Positions 6,479 to 15,898 of a stretch of 39,969 nt of DNA are shown here, one piece after another. The stretch is from positions 1-39,969 of the forward strand of contig CANEDP010000013.1 of NCBI GenBank assembly GCA_947426305.1. Reading direction: 5' to 3'. Numbering within the stretch: the first letter of the stretch is position 1; the number at the start of each line of letters is the position of its first letter. The notes under the pieces were generated by a model, which saw nothing but the letters and a program-made list of their open reading frames with translations, had not been told where the DNA came from and searched no databases. The position numbers were made by a program, and so were the translations under genes. This DNA comes from an uncultured Clostridia bacterium (GTDB lineage: Bacteria > Bacillota > Clostridia > TANB77 > CAG-508).

Positions 6479-8908
6479 TTATTTACGACTGAATTTGCGT
6501 TCTAAGTCATATTTTGTCATTTTGATGGCGGTTGGTCTGCCATGTGGACAGGTGAATGGATTTGGTAATTTTAATAGGGTTTGCATTAGGTTGTCCACTT
6601 CTTGAATGTCTAGTTTCATATTGGCTTTTACCGCTGATTTGCAGGCAACAGTTGCAATAAACTTGTCTTCTTTTTCTTGGGTTGCTGTAACGGCAACTGT
6701 ATCGATTTCGTCTAACAATTCTAGAAATAACTGCTTAGTATTCAAGTTTTCGCACATACTTGGCACAGATGTTACCTTAATGGTATTTTCCCCAAATTCT
6801 TCGAATTCGAAACCTGCTTTGGCAAACATTTCCACATTTTCTTTAGCAATGTCCATTTCTTTATTGGTTAAAGTTACAACATCTGGCAATAACAATAGTT
6901 GCGAGTCTTTTTCTTCTTCGCTATAATAATTGGCTTTTACTTTTTCATACATAATTCTTTCGTGAGCTGCGTGTTGATCAATCATGTATAAATCGTCTTT
7001 GATTTCGATGACAATGTAAGTGGAAAATGCAATTCCAATGAATTTATAGTTTACTTCTTGATATTCTTCTTTGTCTTCAAATAAACTTTGGTTCAAAGAG
7101 TCTGCATATTCGACACCACCTATGTCGATTTTTTCGCCCAAATCTTCTTTTGGCGTTTCTTCTTTGCGATTGCTTGCTAAGTCAATGCCAAACGCTTTTT
7201 TATACATTTCTTCAAATTCTGGCGTAATTTCTGGAATTTCTTTTAATGCTTCTTTAACTTTCGCAGTATCAATCATTTGTGTGTTTTCATCCTCGTTCAA
7301 TTTGGCTTCTAGTAATTTGTCGGTTACGGCACTGATGAATTCGTCTTTTTTCTCTTCCGCTATTTTGTCTTTTTCTAAGTCTTCCTCTATTGTTGTTTTT
7401 TCTTCCACTTCTTGTTCTATTTGGTTTTCTTGCTCTTGCTGTATTTCTTCTGACTCTTCTTTTACGTTTAATTCTACTTTTACGGTTTCTTGTGGTACTT
7501 CTTCTTTTTCTTGAATTTCGACTTCGTCCTGAATGGAATTTTCCGTTTCTTCTTTTAATTTTTCATTAATTTCAGCTGTATTGATGGTTTGCGTGTTGCT
7601 TGAAATTTTGGTGTTTCCAATTTTGATTACTTTTTCCTCATTTTCTGATTCTTCTACTGTTTGAATTTTATCAGCAATAAAGCCTGTTTTATAGATATCT
7701 TCTATTTTATTTTCGGAATTCAATTTGGGAACTTGTAATTGTGTGGCTGTTTTCATTGTTTTTTCAGGTGTAATTTTATCAATCAAAGAATTAATCGCAT
7801 TGATTCTTTCTTCGATTGTCATTCCTTCTTTGATTTCTAGTTTGATTTCTTCTTTCGGCTCTTGAATTGCTGTTTTTTTCGGTTCTATGTCAATTGGTCT
7901 TTCTACATTGGCTACTAATTCGCCTTTTCCTAGTCCTGCTTTGATTGCATGATAAACTGCTTTAAATACAGCATTTTCGTCTTGAAATCTCACTTCTAAT
8001 TTGGCAGGATGCACATTGACATCTAATTTTTGTGGATTCATTTCGATATTTAAAATCACAAATCCAAATTTACCAATTGGAATCATGCCTTTGTAGGCTT
8101 GTTCCACCGCTGCAGACAAGTTTTTATCTTTGACATATCGGTTATTAACAAAAAATATCTGGTTTTGTCTGTTGGCTCTTGCAATTTCTGGTTTTCCTAC
8201 AACTCCTGTTACCTTCATGTCTTCATAGGTATAGTCGACTTCTAGAATACCGCTTGCAATCTCTTTTCCGTACATACTATAAACGATATTTTTAAAATCA
8301 CCACTGCCATTTGTTTGAATAATCGTTTTTCCAGCGTTCACTAGTTTGAGTGAAATGTTTTTATGAATTAAGGCAATTCTTCGAACATTATCTTCTATGT
8401 AACCTGCTTCTGTGTAGTCTTTTTTCAAGAATTTGTAACGAACTGGTGTATTAAAAAACAAATTTTTTACGATAATGGTGGTTCCAACTGGGCAACCAAC
8501 TTCGGATTTTTCTAAGACTTTTCCACCTTCTACCACAATTTTGTGTCCAATTTCTTCTCCCTCTTTTTTAGAAATCATCTCGACATTTGCAATGGCCGCA
8601 ATACTTGCCAAAGCTTCACCGCGAAATCCCATTGTCATGACAGTTGCTAAATCAGACGCTTTTCGAATTTTACTTGTTGCATGGCGCTCAAATGCCATTT
8701 CCATGTCATCTTCGGAAATTCCACAACCATCATCTGTAATTTTGATGAACGAGATTCCGCCATTTTTTATCTCAACTGAAATGTTTTTACTTCCTGCATC
8801 AATGGAATTTTCGACCATTTCTTTTACCACAGATGCTGGTCTTTCAATTACTTCTCCTGCTGCTATTTTGTTGATTGTTAAATCATCTAATAGAACTATA
8901 TTCCCCAT
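6479..8908 (-). CDS. mutL: DNA mismatch repair endonuclease MutL with a long acidic linker
   Basis: MutL couples MutS mismatch recognition to strand nicking. The N-terminal GHKL ATPase (residues 1-330) shows IAAGEVIERPASVVKEMVEN, DDGCGI and GFRGEALASI. The C-terminal endonuclease domain shows DQHAAHERIMYEK (metal-binding motif), ACKSAVKANMKL and CPHGRPT. Between them, residues about 345-590 are a Glu/Lys-rich, low-complexity linker. The total of 809 aa is roughly 150 residues longer than usual. No mutS lies in the window. A TATAAT (8952-8947, minus) lies upstream. It contains no in-frame CGG despite several out-of-frame ones. Confidence 0.96.
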   Translation of the reverse strand: MGNIVLLDDLTINKIAAGEVIERPASVVKEMVENSIDAGSKNISVEIKNGGISFIKITDDGCGISEDDMEMAFERHATSKIRKASDLATVMTMGFRGEALASIAAIANVEMISKKEGEEIGHKIVVEGGKVLEKSEVGCPVGTTIIVKNLFFNTPVRYKFLKKDYTEAGYIEDNVRRIALIHKNISLKLVNAGKTIIQTNGSGDFKNIVYSMYGKEIASGILEVDYTYEDMKVTGVVGKPEIARANRQNQIFFVNNRYVKDKNLSAAVEQAYKGMIPIGKFGFVILNIEMNPQKLDVNVHPAKLEVRFQDENAVFKAVYHAIKAGLGKGELVANVERPIDIEPKKTAIQEPKEEIKLEIKEGMTIEERINAINSLIDKITPEKTMKTATQLQVPKLNSENKIEDIYKTGFIADKIQTVEESENEEKVIKIGNTKISSNTQTINTAEINEKLKEETENSIQDEVEIQEKEEVPQETVKVELNVKEESEEIQQEQENQIEQEVEEKTTIEEDLEKDKIAEEKKDEFISAVTDKLLEAKLNEDENTQMIDTAKVKEALKEIPEITPEFEEMYKKAFGIDLASNRKEETPKEDLGEKIDIGGVEYADSLNQSLFEDKEEYQEVNYKFIGIAFSTYIVIEIKDDLYMIDQHAAHERIMYEKVKANYYSEEEKDSQLLLLPDVVTLTNKEMDIAKENVEMFAKAGFEFEEFGENTIKVTSVPSMCENLNTKQLFLELLDEIDTVAVTATQEKEDKFIATVACKSAVKANMKLDIQEVDNLMQTLLKLPNPFTCPHGRPTAIKMTKYDLERKFSRK

Positions 8909-9288
8909 ATATTTTTCCTCTTTTCTATCGTACCATAATTATTTGCATTATATCATTAAAAAAATTTTTTGTATAGTTTTTTGAAAAAAAATATTTTGCT
9001 TACTTTTAAATCTCCATTTTTTCGATACCATACCTTTTTATGCCTCTAAAATGCATTTTAGGGTACTTCAGATTGATTTTATGTAAATTTTAATCATTTT
9101 TCATTATTTTTTTGAATAGAAGCTTAAAATGGATTTTTTGAATTCTAAAAATCCTTTGGGAGCTCCTTTTTATTATTTTATTTCCTATCGTATTTTGCTG
9201 TCACTTTCTTTAAAATAATGTCATTTTTTATACTTTTTATTTTTTGTCAATCTTTCATAATTTTCATATCCTATCTTAGGAGGTTTTT
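8909..9288. promoter_or_regulatory. Divergent intergenic region of mutL and the lysozyme gene
   Basis: 380 AT-rich bases without a gene. It holds a mutL-side TATAAT (8947-8952), a perfect 16-base palindrome CTAAAATGCATTTTAG (9046-9061), a hairpin GGATTTTT...AAAAATCC around GAATTC near 9130-9156, and AGGAGG just before the lysozyme ATG. The palindrome could be an operator; nothing shows for which protein. Confidence 0.4.
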
Positions 9289-10326
9289 ATGAAAAAAATA
9301 TTATATGTTAGTGTCATTCTTACTATCCTTTTATTTTTGCCTACATCTACTTATGCTGCCATTCATCAAGGAATTGATGTTAGCAATTGGCAAGGATATA
9401 TCAATTATTCCGAAGTTAGAAATTCGGGAATTGAAATCGTATACATAAAAGCAAGTCAAGGAAATTCAACTATCGACTCCCACTTTCGAACAAACTACAA
9501 TAATGCCAAAGCAAATGGTTTAAAAGTAGGCCTATATCACTTTTTAACAGCAAGGTCAGTTTCTGAAGCCGAACAGCAAGCAGAGTTCTTTTCAAGTGTG
9601 ATTTCTGGAACTTCTCCAGATTGTAAATTGGCTATGGATTTTGAAGTTTTTGGAAATTTAACCAAAGATGAAATTAATCATATCTCTTTTGCTTTTTTAA
9701 GAAAAGTGCAGGAATTAACTGGAAAAGAAGTCGTCATTTACAGTGATGCTTCCAATGCCAGAAACACTTTTAATCGTGACCTTGCCAATTCCTATCCACT
9801 TTGGGTTGCAGAATATGGAGTAACCTCACCCAATACTGGAAATTGGTCTACTTATGAAGGTTTTCAATACAGCGATAATGGCGTTGTTCCCGGAATTAGT
9901 GGTTATACCGATATGGATTCTTTTACCGATAGTATTTTCCTATCTTCCTCAGAAAATATTACTACACCAGAAAATACTTCTAACCAAATTTCTTCTTATA
10001 CGGTTCAGGCAGGCAACACATTAAGTCAAATCGCACTTCAGTTTAATACAACCGTAACCGAAATTGCTGGTCTAAATGGAATTCAAAATCCAAATTTAAT
10101 TTATGTGGGAGAAATTTTAAAGATTGACACAACCAATGATTTAGCCACTATTACAAGCGATAAACATGAAACAAATCATATTATTTATACCATTAGAGCT
10201 GGTGATACCTTAACTTCAATTGCACAAAAATATAATGTAACCATCCAAAGCATTATCAATCTAAATAATATTATCAATCCAAATTTGATTTACGCAGGAA
10301 CACGTATCCGTATTAATTTAAATTAA
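9289..10326 (+). CDS. Secreted GH25 lysozyme with two C-terminal LysM domains
   Basis: GH25 enzymes cleave the MurNAc-GlcNAc bond of peptidoglycan. A signal peptide (residues 1-24, cleavage near TYAA) is followed by the GH25 domain (25-225). Family motifs are GIDVSNWQG, YIKASQG, VGLYHF, the catalytic AMDFE, LWVAEYG and a closing GYTDMDSF. Two LysM modules (about 236-280 and 298-344; YTVQAGNTLSQIA and YTIRAGDTLTSIA) bind glycan. AGGAGG precedes the ATG. It is the only plus-strand gene among its neighbours and has its own terminator. It may serve in wall turnover or lysis of other cells. Confidence 0.95.
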   Translation: MKKILYVSVILTILLFLPTSTYAAIHQGIDVSNWQGYINYSEVRNSGIEIVYIKASQGNSTIDSHFRTNYNNAKANGLKVGLYHFLTARSVSEAEQQAEFFSSVISGTSPDCKLAMDFEVFGNLTKDEINHISFAFLRKVQELTGKEVVIYSDASNARNTFNRDLANSYPLWVAEYGVTSPNTGNWSTYEGFQYSDNGVVPGISGYTDMDSFTDSIFLSSSENITTPENTSNQISSYTVQAGNTLSQIALQFNTTVTEIAGLNGIQNPNLIYVGEILKIDTTNDLATITSDKHETNHIIYTIRAGDTLTSIAQKYNVTIQSIINLNNIINPNLIYAGTRIRINLN

Positions 10327-10340
10327 TTTTTAACCACAAA

Positions 10341-10370
10341 AATGGCGAACTTTTCGTTCGCCATTATTTT
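10341..10370. terminator. Bidirectional terminator between the lysozyme and DUF600 genes
   Basis: AATGGCGAA (10341-10349) pairs with TTCGCCATT (10357-10365). T-rich tracts follow on both strands (ATTTTTTC on plus, TTTTTGTGG on minus). Confidence 0.9.
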
Positions 10371-11108
10371 TTCTTCCAATTTAAAATTTGATTACTAATT
10401 TCTTCCTCATCTTCTAATTCAATAATATCTTCGATTACTCTTTTCTTCTTTAAAAATGGACTTTTTTTCTTTTTCTTGGGCTCCTCTTTTTCCGATTGAG
10501 CAATCGCCTCTTCAACCGATAACGTTTTTTCAAAATCCACAATATTTCGAACTGGCTGTGCATACATACCTTCTTGGTATAAATCTTTTTTAGGCAATTG
10601 TGTCGTTTCTAAGTATTGTTGATATTTTGCAATAATTTGCTTTTCCTTTTTCTCGAGTAAATTAAAATCTGGTTTCAAATAAAGGTAACGCCAAATAACG
10701 TGCCTTTCATAAGAATCGAACTGAGAATTTTGCAAATCGATATAATCGTATTCTATTTTAAATTGAAAATTCTCAATCGAAATCGTTAGATTTGTCCATC
10801 TTTTTCGTTTCTGCACAATCCACATTTGCCTTAGTGTTTTAAGCACATGATATAAATCCATAATTAATTTGGAATATTCATCTTCATCAATATTAAAAGC
10901 ACTTGGAATTTCATAACAGTTAACTGGTTTTTTCTTGATAATTCCTTTGGGAAAATAGTAAAAATACATCTCTCCGCGTCGGCCTTTGATTCGGCACATC
11001 AATAATGGATGCATATAAATACACACTTTCCCATTTTTCCGGTATAATATAAAATAATCTTCTTTGTATTTCTGCATAAATTTGTTTTTCTTCTGATGAA
11101 CTTACCAT
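10364..11108 (-). CDS. YezG/DUF600-family protein, needs a +1 shift at CGG (10976-10974)
   Basis: YezG-type proteins are immunity partners of LXG toxins in Bacillus; the function here is inferred. Frame 0 starts at ATG 11108 with AGGAG upstream and encodes QIYAEIQRRLFYIIPEKWESVYLYA, the family N-terminus. The remaining family sequence (GEMYFYYFPKG, EIPSAFNIDEDEYSKL, WTNLTISIENFQFKIEYDY) is in the +1 frame. CGG at codon 45 lies exactly at the junction; skipping its C gives NQRPT-G-EMYFYYFPKG and 247 aa. The start at 11077 in the second frame makes a non-homologous N-terminus. The C-terminus is a Lys-rich tail. No LXG toxin is adjacent. Confidence 0.75.
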
Positions 11109-11122
11109 ATTTTTCTCCTATG

Positions 11123-12658
11123 TTAATTCTTTGCTAGCAAACTTTCTCCTGTCATTTCTTCCGGTTTTTCTAGCTCCATTAAATCTAACATGGTTGGCGC
11201 CAAATCTGCCAATCTTCCTTCTTTCACTTTTCGATTTCCAATTCCTATAATGGCAAGTGGTACAGGATTTGTCGTATGAGCTGTATGTGGTTCACCTGTT
11301 TTATAATCAACCATTTGCTCTGCATTTCCATGGTCTGCTGTAATCAGTAATGTTCCATTAACACTTTCAATGGCTTCTACCACTTTGCTTACACATTCGT
11401 CAATTGTTTCTAGCGCTTTTATGGCTGCTTCAATATTTCCAGTATGACCTACCATATCTGGATTTGCATAATTTAGGATGATACTATCATATTTTCCTGA
11501 CTTAATGGCTTCTACCACTTTTTCAGTCACTTCGTAAGCACTCATTTCTGGCTTTAAATCGTAAGTTTCTACTTTTGGCGATGGTACCAAAATTCTGTCT
11601 TCGCCTTCATATTGCTTTTCTTCTCCACCATTAAAGAAAAAAGTAACGTGAGCATATTTTTCGGTTTCCGCAATACGCAATTGTGTCATTCCTTTTTTGC
11701 TGATATATTCTCCAAATGTATTTCTAATTTCATCTTTTCGAAAAGCGATTTCAACATTTGGCATGGTTTCGTCATATGGCGTCATGCACACAAAATAGGT
11801 ATTTATTTTCTCAGTAGCAAATCCGTCAAAATTTTGGTCAACAATACTTCTAGTAATTTCTCTTGCTCTGTCTGGTCTGAAATTAAAGAAAATCACAGAA
11901 TCGTTTTCTTCGATTTTTGCTGTTGGTTCCCCATTTTTATTTGTAATAACAGTTGGAACAACAAATTCATCAAATACTTCTTTTTGGTAAGACTCCTCAA
12001 CTGCACTGGTTGCACTTAAGGCAGTTTCGCCTTCTCCACGAACAATTGCATTGTAAGCTTTTTCCACTCTTTCCCATCTTTTGTCTCTATCCATACTGTA
12101 AAATCTTCCTGAAATCGTGGCAATTTCACCAATTCCTTTTTCTTGCATTTTGCTTTCTAATTCAGCAATATAGCCTTCTCCGGAAGCAGGAGGCGTATCT
12201 CTGCCATCTAAAAAACAATGTACATATACGTTTTCAAAATCTTTTCTTTTTGCCATTTCAAGTAAACCAAATAAGTGTCTAATATGACTATGAACGCCAC
12301 CATCAGACAATAACCCCATAATGTGCAATTTAGAATTGTGTTTTTTGCAATTTTCAATGGCTGCTAAGAATTCTGGTTTGCTGAAAAATTCGCCATCTTC
12401 AATTGATTTGGTAATCTTGGCTAAATCTTGGTAAACAATTCTTCCTGCTCCGATGTTGGTATGACCAACTTCAGAATTTCCCATTTGTCCGTCTGGTAAT
12501 CCCACATCTGCTCCACTTGTGTGGATTACTGTATTGGAATTTTCAGTAAGTATTTTATTTAGGTTTGGAATATTGGCCATTTTGACAGCATTTCCTTCTT
12601 CTTTTTCGTTCATTCCAAAACCATCTAATATCATTAGCATTGTTAATTTTTTGTCCAT
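11123..12658 (-). CDS. gpmI: 2,3-bisphosphoglycerate-independent phosphoglycerate mutase
   Basis: GpmI interconverts 3- and 2-phosphoglycerate using two Mn ions and a serine nucleophile. Motifs are [10 protein letters not shown] (metal site), [18 protein letters not shown] (catalytic Ser), FLDGRDTPP, and [11 protein letters not shown] (metal ligands). I set the start at the Met before [12 protein letters not shown], with GGAG upstream, giving 511 aa, the family norm. It has its own promoter inside the end of tpiA but also follows tpiA. Confidence 0.97.
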   Translation of the reverse strand: MDKKLTMLMILDGFGMNEKEEGNAVKMANIPNLNKILTENSNTVIHTSGADVGLPDGQMGNSEVGHTNIGAGRIVYQDLAKITKSIEDGEFFSKPEFLAAIENCKKHNSKLHIMGLLSDGGVHSHIRHLFGLLEMAKRKDFENVYVHCFLDGRDTPPASGEGYIAELESKMQEKGIGEIATISGRFYSMDRDKRWERVEKAYNAIVRGEGETALSATSAVEESYQKEVFDEFVVPTVITNKNGEPTAKIEENDSVIFFNFRPDRAREITRSIVDQNFDGFATEKINTYFVCMTPYDETMPNVEIAFRKDEIRNTFGEYISKKGMTQLRIAETEKYAHVTFFFNGGEEKQYEGEDRILVPSPKVETYDLKPEMSAYEVTEKVVEAIKSGKYDSIILNYANPDMVGHTGNIEAAIKALETIDECVSKVVEAIESVNGTLLITADHGNAEQMVDYKTGEPHTAHTTNPVPLAIIGIGNRKVKEGRLADLAPTMLDLMELEKPEEMTGESLLAKN

Positions 12659-12710
12659 TTCTTTTACTCCTTTTTGTGGTTTGCTTTTGCACACCATTTT
12701 TTATTCGTGT

Positions 12711-12739
12711 ATTGTATCAGATTTTTTTCTATTTGTCAA
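12711..12739 (-). promoter_or_regulatory. gpmI promoter inside the 3' end of tpiA
   Basis: Minus-strand TTGACA (12739-12734), a 17-base spacer, then TACAAT (12716-12711). It is nearly consensus and begins within the last codons of tpiA, so gpmI can be made apart from the upstream glycolytic genes. Confidence 0.8.
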
Positions 12740-13481
12740 AATTTACAATTTTTGCAAATTCATCTGGCTTTAAGCTGGCTCCACCAACTAGACCGCCATC
12801 AATATCTGACATCGAAAATAATTCTTTGGCATTTGATGATTTGACACTTCCGCCATATTGAATAATGACTTCGTCTGCCACATCTTTGCCATAATTTTTC
12901 TCAATCTCGTGACGAATTTCTTTAATACTGTTGTTGGCATCTTCTGATGTCGCTGTTTTTCCTGTTCCAATCGCCCAGATTGGCTCGTAGGCTATGATTG
13001 TATTTTTGACTTGGTCGATTGTTAATCCTTCTAATGCAAGTCTCGTTTGCGTTGTGATAATTTCAGCCGTTTTTCCAGATTCTCTTTGCTCTAGTGTTTC
13101 CCCAACACATACAATTGGTTTTAAATCATTTGCAAAGGCTGTTTTTATTTTTTTATTGACTGTTTCGTCGTTTTCAGCAAAATATTGTCTTCTCTCAGAA
13201 TGCCCCAAAATGATATATTCCACACCAATCGATTTTAGCATTTGAGCAGATACTTCGCCTGTGTAAGCTCCTTTTTCTTCCCAATGCATATTTTGTGCTC
13301 CTATTTTGATATTGGTCCCTTGTGCACAATTTAAACAATAGAATAAATCAGTATACGGAACACATAAAATTACTTCATTTTGGGTATCTTTTACTAATCC
13401 TTCAAATTCTTGAATATACTCAATTGCTTCGTTTGGAAGCATATTCATTTTCCAGTTTCCTGCAATTACCTTTCTTCGCAT
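12729..13481 (-). CDS. tpiA: Triosephosphate isomerase
   Basis: Converts dihydroxyacetone phosphate to glyceraldehyde 3-phosphate. The TIM barrel shows VIAGNWKMN (active-site Asn/Lys), IILGHSERR (catalytic His), the active-site Glu in IAYEPIWAIGTGKTA, and the phosphate-binding QYGGSVKSSNAKEL. It is 250 aa, a normal length. Its start lies two bases after the stop of the upstream Nudix gene, so the two are probably cotranscribed. Confidence 0.98.
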   Translation of the reverse strand: MRRKVIAGNWKMNMLPNEAIEYIQEFEGLVKDTQNEVILCVPYTDLFYCLNCAQGTNIKIGAQNMHWEEKGAYTGEVSAQMLKSIGVEYIILGHSERRQYFAENDETVNKKIKTAFANDLKPIVCVGETLEQRESGKTAEIITTQTRLALEGLTIDQVKNTIIAYEPIWAIGTGKTATSEDANNSIKEIRHEIEKNYGKDVADEVIIQYGGSVKSSNAKELFSMSDIDGGLVGGASLKPDEFAKIVNFDK

Positions 13482-13482
13482 A

Positions 13483-14034
13483 TTATTTTCCTCCTTTTTC
13501 TAATTCTTCTAAAATTTCTAAGAAATAATCATCAAAAAATGTTGGAATAAATTCCTTTTCATATTTTTCTTTATTTTGACATATATTTTTAATTTCGTCA
13601 ATCGAAAAATATTTCAGTTCACTTACTTCACTTTTTTGTGGTACAAATTCATCAATTTTTAAATCTGTTCTTAACAAAAATATATTTTTAAAATGGTTAT
13701 TGATTACATTTCCATATTTACGAACTATCTTTTTTACACATAAAAATTCTAAATCCTTTGGATCCAAATTTTCAATTCCAATTTCCTCTTGTGTTTCTCG
13801 AGCAGCAGCAACACGTTCGCTTTCTCCACTATCCACGTGTCCTCCTGTAATTCCCCACTTATTCGGATGTATTTTTCTATCGGAAGTTCTTTTTTGAAAC
13901 AATAGTTCATTTTTTGAATTCATTACGATAACAAAAACAGCTCTATACCATAATCCTTTTTCATGTAATTCTTTTCTTTCGCATTTTTCACCAGTTAGTT
14001 GATTATTTTCATCTACAACATCAATTAATTCCAT
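13483..14034 (-). CDS. Nudix hydrolase, IPP isomerase-like fold
   Basis: Nudix proteins hydrolyse nucleoside diphosphate derivatives or related pyrophosphates. The Nudix box is complete: GHVDSGESERVAAARETQEEIGI (split here as GHVDSGE...RETQEEIG). The N-terminus (ELIDVVDENNQLTGEKCERKE) followed by GLWYRAVFVIVMN resembles the YfcD/Idi-like Nudix subgroup. It is 183 aa and directly abuts tpiA. The substrate cannot be told from sequence. Confidence 0.88.
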   Translation of the reverse strand: MELIDVVDENNQLTGEKCERKELHEKGLWYRAVFVIVMNSKNELLFQKRTSDRKIHPNKWGITGGHVDSGESERVAAARETQEEIGIENLDPKDLEFLCVKKIVRKYGNVINNHFKNIFLLRTDLKIDEFVPQKSEVSELKYFSIDEIKNICQNKEKYEKEFIPTFFDDYFLEILEELEKGGK

Positions 14035-14082
14035 TTTTTCTCCTCTTTTTTAACATTTTTTAAAAATGCAACCCAAAATTGG

Positions 14083-14111
14083 TAGACATTTTTGAAAAAA
14101 TATGATATAAT
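14083..14111 (+). promoter_or_regulatory. Plus-strand promoter pointing antisense into the CYTH gene
   Basis: TAGACA, a 17-base spacer, then TATAAT on the plus strand in an 88-base gap where both flanking genes are on minus. No plus-strand gene follows. It may give an antisense RNA over the 3' end of the CYTH gene. Confidence 0.45.
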
Positions 14112-14122
14112 AAAAGGTTAGG

Positions 14123-14623
14123 CTATTGTTTTTTCAAAATTTCCGCCACATCCGAAATCGTACAAAGTCTCGCATTTTTGTAACGACTATCCAAAGATAC
14201 GTCTTTTCCAAACCAATCTGGTGGAATAAATTTGCTAGCTTGTTCTTCCGATTCGAATTCAACTTCGACATTTTGTAATCCTTTCAAAAATCCGTCAAAC
14301 ACGTCTAATTCAGCCGTTAAACCATTTTGTAATGGAATCAAATAGCGGTCTTTCTCAATCATTTTTCCATCAATTTTGGTCTTCAAATGCTTGTAAGCCT
14401 TCTCAGTCAATGGCAATTCTATCTCTTTTGCAACACTTGCTACTTGCATTTTTGTTTTTTGTCTGAATTTATAACATAAAATATATTCTTGGTTATACTT
14501 TCTTATGCGCAATGTCGGTGTAGCAACTGTGTTTAAATATCCTTGTTCAATTCGTACTTTGGGATAATCTTTTAAATTTTCTGGCAAATTTTTAATTAAA
14601 AACTTTTTCTCAATTTCATTCAT
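14123..14623 (-). CDS. CYTH-domain protein (triphosphate-binding)
   Basis: CYTH proteins bind triphosphates in a beta-tunnel and include inorganic triphosphatases and CyaB-type adenylate cyclases. The signature EIEKKFLI is at the N-terminus, then LRIRKY, CYKFRQK, KEIELPL, and acidic strands AELDVFDG and VEVEFESEEQA that would hold metal. It is 166 aa. It overlaps the upstream guanylate-kinase-like gene by eight bases, so both are translated together, possibly in a small nucleotide or polyphosphate pathway. Confidence 0.85.
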   Translation of the reverse strand: MNEIEKKFLIKNLPENLKDYPKVRIEQGYLNTVATPTLRIRKYNQEYILCYKFRQKTKMQVASVAKEIELPLTEKAYKHLKTKIDGKMIEKDRYLIPLQNGLTAELDVFDGFLKGLQNVEVEFESEEQASKFIPPDWFGKDVSLDSRYKNARLCTISDVAEILKKQ

Positions 14624-15185
14624 TGGCGATACCTTTTTTCATTTTATTCTTGACAATTTCAATGATTTTTTGATTCGAATTTTCTGTGTAATCATTGACC
14701 AATACATAGTCAAATTGTTCTCGCAAACCTAAATTATTCGCATATTCTTTTATATGCTCATCAATATCTTCTAGTCTTTGCTTCAATATTTCTGACGGAA
14801 GATTTCTTTTTTGCAATTCTAATTTTGCTCTTTCGAAATCATATGGAATGATATAAATCGAAAATAAATCTTTTGCACATTTTTTTAGCTCGTAAATTGT
14901 GCTATAATGCACTTCAGTCACGTGATTTTCCTGTGATTGTAAATACACTTTTCGATAACCATATTTTGATCCTGCAAGTTCAAAATTCACTTGCGTAATA
15001 CCTGATTGCTTCATTTTTTCAAATTCTTCATCTGTCACAAATTCTTTATCAATTCCACCTACTTCGCCTTCTCGCATTTGCCTTGTTGTAACAATTGGCA
15101 AATTTTTAAGGCCCAATTCTTGAATTATCAAATTTTTAAAAAACGATTTTCCTACTCCTGTTACTCCAACTAATGCAACTAGCAT
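14616..15185 (-). CDS. Guanylate-kinase-like P-loop protein
   Basis: A P-loop (GVTGVGKSFFKNLI) at the N-terminus, followed by PIVTTRQMREGEVGGIDKEF, matches the GMP-binding layout of guanylate kinases (TTR.-R-GE). The C-terminal LID-like RAKLELQKRN segment also fits. It is 189 aa. The sequence is divergent, so the substrate may not be GMP. It overlaps its neighbours on both sides (seven to eight bases), forming a tight unit Nudix - kinase - CYTH. Confidence 0.7.
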   Translation of the reverse strand: MLVALVGVTGVGKSFFKNLIIQELGLKNLPIVTTRQMREGEVGGIDKEFVTDEEFEKMKQSGITQVNFELAGSKYGYRKVYLQSQENHVTEVHYSTIYELKKCAKDLFSIYIIPYDFERAKLELQKRNLPSEILKQRLEDIDEHIKEYANNLGLREQFDYVLVNDYTENSNQKIIEIVKNKMKKGIANE

Positions 15186-15805
15186 CTTGTATTCCCTTCT
15201 TTTCTTGCTTTCTCTGTTATTCTGTTTTTTGAAAACATATAATCTCTTAATTCTTCAAATATCGCATCATATTGTGGTTTCAGTTTTTCTTCATATGGCA
15301 TACGTGTCATACTATTTTCTACAAAGCCAACCGCATCATCATAGTTTAAAAAACCTTTACTAATTGCCTCTTTATGGTCTATCTTTATTAGATTAATATC
15401 ATCTATCTTCAATGCATATATACTTACATCACATTTCAGCCTTTTTCTATTAGTTTCATCTTCAAGAGTAGTATAATCCACTTTTACTTTTCCTAAAAAT
15501 TGCAAATTTCGAGAATCATTTTCATCAATGGATACTTCTTCAGCTAACTCACGAACCATACCTTGTATAGGAATTTCTCCAGATCTTATATGCCCAGAAA
15601 CTACATCCAATTTTCCAGGATCTAAAAAGCGCTTTCCTCTTTTAGTAAATAAGATTTTTTTATTCTTATTATCTATTACAAAACAAGAAGCGCAATTTAT
15701 CCAAGGAATATCCTTATCTGCACACGTTAATGAATAATATTCTCTTTTTGATATTGTTCCTAACTTTTCTCCTTGCTCTGTAAATATATCTATCATTTCT
15801 GCCAT
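15179..15805 (-). CDS. Nudix hydrolase
   Basis: The Nudix box is present as GHIRSGEIPIQGMVRELAEEV, written here in two parts: GHIRSGE and RELAEEVSI. The N-terminal MIDIFTEQGEKLGTISKREYY is typical of Idi-like Nudix proteins. It is 208 aa. It heads a run of overlapping genes (kinase-like, CYTH) set inside the glycolytic block. The substrate is unknown. Confidence 0.85.
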   Translation of the reverse strand: MAEMIDIFTEQGEKLGTISKREYYSLTCADKDIPWINCASCFVIDNKNKKILFTKRGKRFLDPGKLDVVSGHIRSGEIPIQGMVRELAEEVSIDENDSRNLQFLGKVKVDYTTLEDETNRKRLKCDVSIYALKIDDINLIKIDHKEAISKGFLNYDDAVGFVENSMTRMPYEEKLKPQYDAIFEELRDYMFSKNRITEKARKEGNTRC

Positions 15806-15898
15806 TTTATTTCTCCATCTTTTAATACCTTAATATGTTCTTCCGTATATTTTTATTCTTTTGTATCATACATTATTAAGAAAACATAAATGGATTAA

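Noticed and set aside
10920..11077. Second-frame start codons (11077, 25018, 4832, 26719, 27436) as true starts
   Set aside because: None has a ribosome site, and the extra or missing N-termini do not match the families; the upstream frames do, and they carry good ribosome sites.
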